The position numbers were made by a program, and so were the translations under genes. DNA of 5,942 bases from CAYLZN01 sp964387935 (lineage in GTDB: Bacteria; Acidobacteriota; Vicinamibacteria; Vicinamibacterales; JAFNAJ01), in assembly GCA_964387935.1 (NCBI GenBank), contig CAYLZN010000349.1, forward strand, positions 1-5,942. The letters run 5' to 3'. The notes beneath the pieces were generated by a model. The model saw only the letters and a program-made list of their open reading frames with translations, did no database searches and was not told where the DNA came from. Within the stretch, counting starts at the first letter, position 1; the number at the start of each line of letters is the position of its first letter. Below, piece after piece: positions 5,841 to 5,942 of the stretch.

Positions 5841-5942
5841 CGCTGTCGCTTGTCGCGCGACACGTACTGACGCGTCGGCGAGCCGATGTACACCTGGCGA
5901 GGCCGGGCGATCTTCTGCTCCGGATCCTGCAGCATCTCCTCC
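5837..5942 (-). CDS. gltA: Citrate synthase, C-terminal end (partial)
   Basis: The minus strand encodes 34 residues up to a TAG at 5839-5837, reading EEMLQDPEQKIARPRQVYIG then SPTRQYVSRDKRQR. The segment KIARPRQVYIG is the highly conserved C-terminal signature of bacterial type citrate synthase (IARPRQLYTG in Escherichia coli GltA, from memory). The first Arg of RPRQ corresponds to an active-site Arg that reaches into the neighbouring subunit's site in the dimer. The enzyme condenses acetyl-CoA and oxaloacetate to citrate, the entry step of the TCA cycle, in the cytoplasm. The rest of the gene lies beyond the window edge. Too short for a standard ORF call, but the motif match is unambiguous. 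It converges with the small membrane protein gene and overlaps it by 4 bases. Confidence 0.9.
   Translation of the reverse strand, partial: EEMLQDPEQKIARPRQVYIGSPTRQYVSRDKRQR

Overview
The window is uniformly GC-rich and densely coded, with short intergenic gaps and start/stop codons that overlap by a few bases. Base composition, the chain of coupled genes (coiled-coil membrane protein tail, VWA/GATase1-like membrane protein, secreted caspase-fold protein with EF-hand loops) and the neighbouring FHA-GAF-SpoIIE phosphatase suggest a soil-type Acidobacteriota, perhaps Vicinamibacteria. This assignment is inference from gene types and style; no rRNA or other marker is present.

Layout. (1) 2-373 (+): the last 123 residues of a charged, helical protein, probably the end of a DUF4175-like membrane protein. 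(2) 370-2577 (+): a 735-residue membrane-anchored VWA protein with a GATase1-like domain that contains no cysteine; its ATG overlaps the previous stop as ATGA. (3) 2574-3545 (+): a 323-residue exported protein with a caspase/legumain-like fold, a conserved His-Gly but no catalytic Cys, two Ca-binding-type loops and a C-terminal helical tail; again joined by ATGA. (4) 3546-3610: a short gap with an extended -10-like element lying in a small inverted repeat. (5) 3611-3886 (+): a 91-residue zinc-ribbon, two-TM protein starting with GTG. (6) 3887-3948: a second short gap with a weak -10-like element. (7) 3949-5559 (+): a 536-residue FHA-GAF-SpoIIE-type phosphatase with all phosphatase motifs intact. 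(8) 5559-5840 (+): a 93-residue two-TM protein coupled to the phosphatase as TGATG. (9) 5837-5942 (-): the C-terminus of citrate synthase, convergent, with both stop codons packed into one CTAG.

How the genes fit together. The first three genes look like the end of one translationally coupled operon acting at and outside the cytoplasmic membrane: a VWA protein that could bind partners through a metal site, and an exported caspase-fold protein that looks like a non-catalytic Ca-binding scaffold. In related genomes such genes usually follow a MoxR-type AAA ATPase and a DUF58 protein; those would lie upstream of this window and cannot be seen. The phosphatase and its small partner form a separate signalling unit: FHA reads phosphothreonine, GAF may sense a ligand, and the PP2C domain probably dephosphorylates an anti-anti-sigma-type protein that is not encoded here. 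The zinc-ribbon protein sits between the two units and its partnership is unclear. There is no CRISPR array, tRNA, rRNA, insertion sequence or other mobile-element signature. No stretch longer than 300 bases lacks a gene.
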